In this document: piece after piece, positions 13,203 to 15,992 of the stretch
How positions within the stretch are numbered: position 1 is the first letter of the stretch
Layout: the number at the start of each line of letters is the position of its first letter
From: Candidatus Saccharimonadota bacterium
GTDB taxonomy: Bacteria > Patescibacteriota > Saccharimonadia > Saccharimonadales > Saccharimonadaceae
Direction of reading: 5' to 3'
DNA length: 15,992 nucleotides
NCBI GenBank assembly: GCA_030536095.1
Contig: JAUNQQ010000014.1
Location: forward strand, 1 to 15,992
Translations under genes and position numbers: made by a program
The notes under the pieces: model-generated
The model's database searches: none
What the model saw: the letters and a program-made list of their open reading frames with translations, nothing else
What the model was told of the DNA's origin: nothing

Positions 13203-13279
13203 GGCTTCTTCGTCTAGTGGTCCAGGACTCCTGGTTCTCATCCAGGCAATCGCGGGTTCGAATCCCGCAGAAGTCACCA
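13203..13279 (+). tRNA. tRNA-Glu (anticodon CUC)
   Basis: The acceptor GGCTTCT pairs with AGAAGTC (one G-U pair). The anticodon stem CCTGG/CCAGG holds the loop TTCTCAT with CTC at positions 34-36, which reads GAG. The T arm is GCGGG-TTCGAAT-CCCGC. The discriminator is A and the 3' CCA is encoded. Confidence 0.95.
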
Positions 13280-13288
13280 TTTATATGC

Positions 13289-13312
13289 ATCCCCTCGTGG
13301 GATTATTTTTTA
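13289..13312 (+). terminator. Terminator after tRNA-Glu
   Basis: ATCCC/GGGAT stem with a CTCGT loop followed by TATTTTTTAT. The stem has only five pairs, but its place ten bases past the tRNA and its T-run make it a likely terminator. Confidence 0.6.
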
Positions 13313-13322
13313 TAAAAACTTC

Positions 13323-13352
13323 TTGACTTCAAAAACATAAGCATGCTATAAT
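13323..13352 (+). promoter_or_regulatory. Sigma70-type promoter of the rod-shaped ncRNA
   Basis: TTGACT at 13323-13328, an 18-base spacer and TATAAT at 13347-13352 with an extended -10 (TGC). The predicted start near 13358-13359 coincides with the first base of the RNA's closing helix, and no start codon with a ribosome binding site follows. Confidence 0.85.
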
Positions 13353-13358
13353 GAGAGC

Positions 13359-13506
13359 GTCTTATGTTATTATTATAGTCCTGGATATTTTTATATCCTG
13401 ATTCACAACAATAGTTAGCTGCGACATCGCACATAATTGCTATGGTTGCGAATCATCCAGAGGAATTAATAATGGCATAAGACACCAGTGCGGTGTCGCT
13501 TTTTAT
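13359..13506 (+). ncRNA. Rod-shaped non-coding RNA, 6S-RNA-like candidate
   Basis: A free-standing transcript of about 148 bases with its own promoter and terminator and no ORF. It folds on itself end to end: a 16-bp closing helix (13359-13374/13468-13483, with two G-U pairs), then 13381-13386/13455-13460, 13400-13404/13450-13454, 13406-13409/13445-13448, 13411-13414/13440-13443, and a terminal TGCG-ACAT-CGCA hairpin (13420-13431). The 5' side can instead form a local hairpin GGATAT-TTTT-ATATCC (13383-13398), exclusive with the second helix. A long closing helix, a large asymmetric central loop and an irregular apical arm are the architecture of 6S RNA, which binds RNA polymerase holoenzyme by mimicking an open promoter. 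No SRP, tmRNA or RNase P core motif is present. The 6S assignment is inference from shape; the existence of a structured RNA is well supported. An alternative is a leader for the downstream surface protein gene. Confidence 0.75.
13481..13506 (+). terminator. Rho-independent terminator of the rod-shaped ncRNA
   Basis: GACACC-AGTGC-GGTGTC followed by GC and TTTTT. The first three bases of its stem (13481-13483) are also the last three pairs of the ncRNA closing helix, so the two structures compete at their border. Confidence 0.85.
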
Positions 13507-13782
13507 TGCAGAAGCTTTGTAAGAATAAGCGCAAAGTTGCAAAAATAAAAAGTGAACCTCCGCCGATATGGCGCTAAAAAGTAAAAAGACTTTAAAGCGC
13601 CTTGGCTTAAAATCGAAAATTGTCTCTTGGCTCCCTTTGAGATAATTCTCGGACTGAATGACACTATCAGAATAAAAATGTGTTGTCTCTTGAAGAGACT
13701 TAGGACAAAAGGAGTCGTCACTTTATCATGACACCAAGGTGACGACTTCCCACAATAATAAAAGGAAGGAGGTGAGAGGGTC
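13507..13782 (+). promoter_or_regulatory. Hairpin-rich leader of the surface protein gene
   Basis: About 275 bases with no gene. Four stems are visible in series: GGCGCT..AGCGCC with an inner AAGT/ACTT (13570-13601), AATTGTCTC/GAGATAATT (13618-13647), GTCTC/GAGAC (13685-13699), and a perfect 9-bp AGTCGTCAC/GTGACGACT (13713-13747). The 10-mer TTGTCTCTTG is repeated at 13620 and 13683, so the second and third stems can exchange partners. The Shine-Dalgarno AAGGAGGTGA (13766-13775) is a ten-base match to the 16S tail, seven bases before the ATG. I see no convincing promoter between the ncRNA terminator and this gene, so it may be read by leak-through from 13347 or from a weak promoter. Confidence 0.55.
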
Positions 13783-15992
13783 ATGAAGAAAAAGGGTGAG
13801 GGGAGAAATAGAAGAACCGAAAAGATGGAATCCGTCGTAAAAGCCAAAAAAATAGTTGGTGCGAAGGCTATCGGGAAAATTGGTGATAATAGCAAACGAG
13901 AAGAAATTTTCCAGAAAGCCGGGGCATATTCCGCGGTATTTTTTATGGCATTCTTCGTAGCGCTAGTTTCGGCGAGTGCTTTTACGCCGGCGGATAGAAG
14001 CAATGCTGCAACAGACCTTAATATAAATTATAGTAATACTGGATACTCAATAAACATTGCCTCCTTTGGAACAGACGCACAGACACCGGGAGAAGTCCGG
14101 ATGTCTCTAACGGGAGCACCGGATACGGGTTCTGTAGCGATAGAATACGATAAATTGCAGGTTCAAACAAATTCTTCGGGTTATAAAGTTTATATTGGAA
14201 TGAAAGATTCTAGCCAGAAATTAGTAAACTATACCTCTACGGCAAGTGGTGAATACTGTGAACAAGCGGAAGCAACAACCGGATGTTATTTTAACGCGGT
14301 TAGTGGTTCAACTCAGACACCGGTAAAGTTAGAAATGAATACTTGGGGATTTGCGGTACCAAAAGATGCAAATGCACCATCAAAGGTAGCGGGATATGGA
14401 TTTGATCCGGCCTATATTACGTCTAGTAAGAAGATTTCGGATGGGATGAGTAATATTAAACCAACGGAAAGCAGTATAGATTTAAACAATAAATTCGCGG
14501 CGGTTCCGGCAGCAGGAAGTGAGGCGATGATTGCAGGTGGAACGAATACATCCGGACAGGAAGCGACAAGCAATTATTATGTCTTTTATGGAATTAAGGC
14601 GAATACAACACTAGCGGCGGGAGAATATAAAGGGACAGTGGTTTATACGGCACTGGCAGAAGCAAGTCCGAGTACGGGAGAAGTTTCGGTGGCACCAGAA
14701 TACCAGAAGACACTGGATGGGTCTGGTAGCGGGGAAGGACGAATTACGGTTGAGACAAAGATCTATGGAAGTAGCGAACTAGTGAATAAGCTGATACAGG
14801 ATGGTAGCGCAACGGTGACAGTTGGTGGGGAAACATGTTCTAATGTAACCGTAATTGGACCGACAATTGATGAAGGGAGTATGGGACCGATTAGTATTGC
14901 CTGTGATACGCCGACAATGAAGCGATATGGGACGTATGACGTGGTGGCGACAGTGGGCGATTACGGGACATATACGAAGAATAATGGTTATTCCTATTAT
15001 ATTCCGTGGGCGGATATGGAAAGTAATCCAGGTAAATATACGATGCAACAGTTTACGGCGAAGGCGTGTAATGAAGTGGCGGTACCGGCGGCGTATACTG
15101 GGACAATCGCTGGAGGAGATTATCAGGCGGTGACGAATGTGCCGGAGGTTAGTCTGAAAGATGCGAGGAATACAAATCACGTTTATCGGGTGAGGAAATT
15201 AGCGGACGGAAACTGCTGGATGGCGGATAATTTACGGTTGACATTGGATGATAGTGTAGCATTGACAAGTTTGGATAGCGATATCAATTATAACATGGAT
15301 ACGGGTATAGGTTGGGATGGCACGACGACGCCAGTACGGGTTATTTCGAATGATTTACAGGGGACGGTAAATCCATTAGGGGTGTATAACACAGATTCTT
15401 CAACTGGGGTGATTTCTTGGACACCATTTGCGGATACGCAGAAGGGGACGGGAGATGCTGGAGATAACCAGTACATACGTTATGGATTTGGTATTTCTTG
15501 GGGAAGTCCGTATGTGGACGCGCAGGGAACAAGAGCGACGAGTGGATATGAAATACCTAAGGCTTATAGGCACTTTGGACTAAATGGAGTGGATGTAGAG
15601 ACAGAGTCGGCGAATTATTTCGTAAACAATAATGTTTATGCGGAGTACGCGAGAAGTTATAGTAACGAAGCGAGTGGACAGACGGGAACGGGGACTGATG
15701 TAGGCAATATAAAGATGGATGATGGGGATGGACAAGCGCAATATTATGGAAATTACTATAACGCGTATGCAGCATCGGCGGGGTCGTTAACTTATGTAAT
15801 GATTAATAAAGATGGAGTGAACTCGGTTTGTCCGGTAAACTGGGAATTACCGAGAGATGATGGAGATAGGAGTTGGTATAACTTACTTTATACGAAGTAT
15901 GGGATGACGGTGTTAGGGAATAGCGGAAGTGAAGCCATTATTGCAGAGGTCGCTGCGACTATGAAAGCACCTTTCTCAATTATTAGTGCTGG
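13783..15992 (+). CDS. Large secreted surface protein with Fibrobacter-type paralogous domain (3' end missing)
   Basis: The frame stays open from the ATG to the window edge: at least 736 residues. A 46-residue basic cytoplasmic N-terminus precedes one hydrophobic helix (about 49-67, YSAVFFMAFFVALVSASAF) with a possible cleavage site after SNA (near 75), so the protein is exported or anchored. The next 350 residues are Thr/Gly/Ser-rich beta-type sequence with a few spaced cysteines. From about residue 465 the pattern VRKLADGNCWMADNLRL (Trp479) and later CPVNWELPRDDG...W (Cys683) identify a Fibrobacter succinogenes major paralogous (FISUMP) domain, common in Saccharibacteria surface proteins. 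Codons end mostly in A or G (ACG, GCG, GGA), unlike rightward genes to its left. An AAGGAGGTGA ribosome binding site precedes it. Its role, perhaps host-cell contact, is inference. Confidence 0.88.
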   Translation, partial: MKKKGEGRNRRTEKMESVVKAKKIVGAKAIGKIGDNSKREEIFQKAGAYSAVFFMAFFVALVSASAFTPADRSNAATDLNINYSNTGYSINIASFGTDAQTPGEVRMSLTGAPDTGSVAIEYDKLQVQTNSSGYKVYIGMKDSSQKLVNYTSTASGEYCEQAEATTGCYFNAVSGSTQTPVKLEMNTWGFAVPKDANAPSKVAGYGFDPAYITSSKKISDGMSNIKPTESSIDLNNKFAAVPAAGSEAMIAGGTNTSGQEATSNYYVFYGIKANTTLAAGEYKGTVVYTALAEASPSTGEVSVAPEYQKTLDGSGSGEGRITVETKIYGSSELVNKLIQDGSATVTVGGETCSNVTVIGPTIDEGSMGPISIACDTPTMKRYGTYDVVATVGDYGTYTKNNGYSYYIPWADMESNPGKYTMQQFTAKACNEVAVPAAYTGTIAGGDYQAVTNVPEVSLKDARNTNHVYRVRKLADGNCWMADNLRLTLDDSVALTSLDSDINYNMDTGIGWDGTTTPVRVISNDLQGTVNPLGVYNTDSSTGVISWTPFADTQKGTGDAGDNQYIRYGFGISWGSPYVDAQGTRATSGYEIPKAYRHFGLNGVDVETESANYFVNNNVYAEYARSYSNEASGQTGTGTDVGNIKMDDGDGQAQYYGNYYNAYAASAGSLTYVMINKDGVNSVCPVNWELPRDDGDRSWYNLLYTKYGMTVLGNSGSEAIIAEVAATMKAPFSIISA

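Noticed and set aside
13321..13782. Replication origin with DnaA boxes
   Set aside because: The skew flip suggested it, but the best match to TTATCCACA (TGATTCACA in the ncRNA) is only 7 of 9 and there is no cluster and no dnaA or dnaN gene nearby. Kept only as an alternative in the composition finding.
13359..13782. T-box, SRP RNA or tmRNA identity for the ncRNA and leader
   Set aside because: No T-box sequence, no SRP apical tetraloop motif and no tRNA-like ends with a tag reading frame are visible.
13503..14003. Leftward 166-codon open frame with hydrophobic stretches
   Set aside because: It is antisense to the leader and signal-anchor region of the surface protein gene, has no ribosome binding site, and its hydrophobicity mirrors the opposite strand.
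1..15992. CRISPR array, transposase or prophage genes
   Set aside because: No regularly spaced direct repeats and no transposase, integrase or phage structural gene signatures were seen on either strand.

Overview
The window looks like a chromosomal segment of a reduced-genome Candidate Phyla Radiation bacterium, most likely a Saccharibacterium (TM7). This is inferred from short, diverged versions of housekeeping genes, a surface protein with a Fibrobacter-succinogenes-type paralogous domain, small intergenic spaces, and UGA used as an ordinary stop codon. No database search supports the assignment.

Layout. 1-1300: the first codons of a leftward gene, a gene-poor stretch with two copies of a degenerate intergenic repeat, and between them a leftward four-helix membrane protein gene. 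1300-1374: leftward tRNA-Gln(UUG) next to a perfect 18-bp hairpin. 1468-3565: a tight rightward operon of smpB, an exodeoxyribonuclease III/AP endonuclease and a degenerate NAD(P)HX-dehydratase-like protein. 3616-4212: leftward CDP-alcohol phosphatidyltransferase. 4332-4719: a rightward unit for an 86-aa membrane-anchored protein with a consensus promoter and its own terminator. 4706-5968: leftward GT4 glycosyltransferase. 5971-7236: metK behind a roughly 225-nt structured leader. 7247-9145: a B12-binding-like radical SAM protein overlapping an iron-sulfur flavoprotein. 9159-12477: leftward nrdD and nrdG (class III ribonucleotide reductase and its activase), with two tandem NrdR-box-like sites on the nrdD promoter and a hairpin-rich repeat between the genes. 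12519-13148: a membrane-anchored DUF4367-like protein. 13166-13310: tRNA-Glu(CUC). 13323-13506: an independently transcribed, rod-shaped non-coding RNA resembling 6S RNA. 13510-15992: a hairpin-rich leader and a large secreted surface protein that runs off the window.

How the genes work together. MetK makes S-adenosylmethionine, the cofactor of the two radical SAM proteins (the uncharacterised one at 7322 and the NrdG activase). NrdG then puts the glycyl radical on NrdD, so nucleotide reduction here is anaerobic. The glycosyltransferase and the CDP-alcohol phosphatidyltransferase suggest local envelope-lipid or glycan functions. SmpB belongs to ribosome rescue and the ExoIII-family protein to base excision repair.

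Most interesting signals: the 6S-like ncRNA at 13359-13506, the structured metK leader, the overlapping radical SAM/iron-sulfur flavoprotein pair, the tandem NrdR boxes, three genes with a TGN-TATAAT-N6-ATG layout that implies leaderless mRNAs, and a sharp change of strand composition (C-rich to G-rich) between about 13.15 and 13.78 kb.
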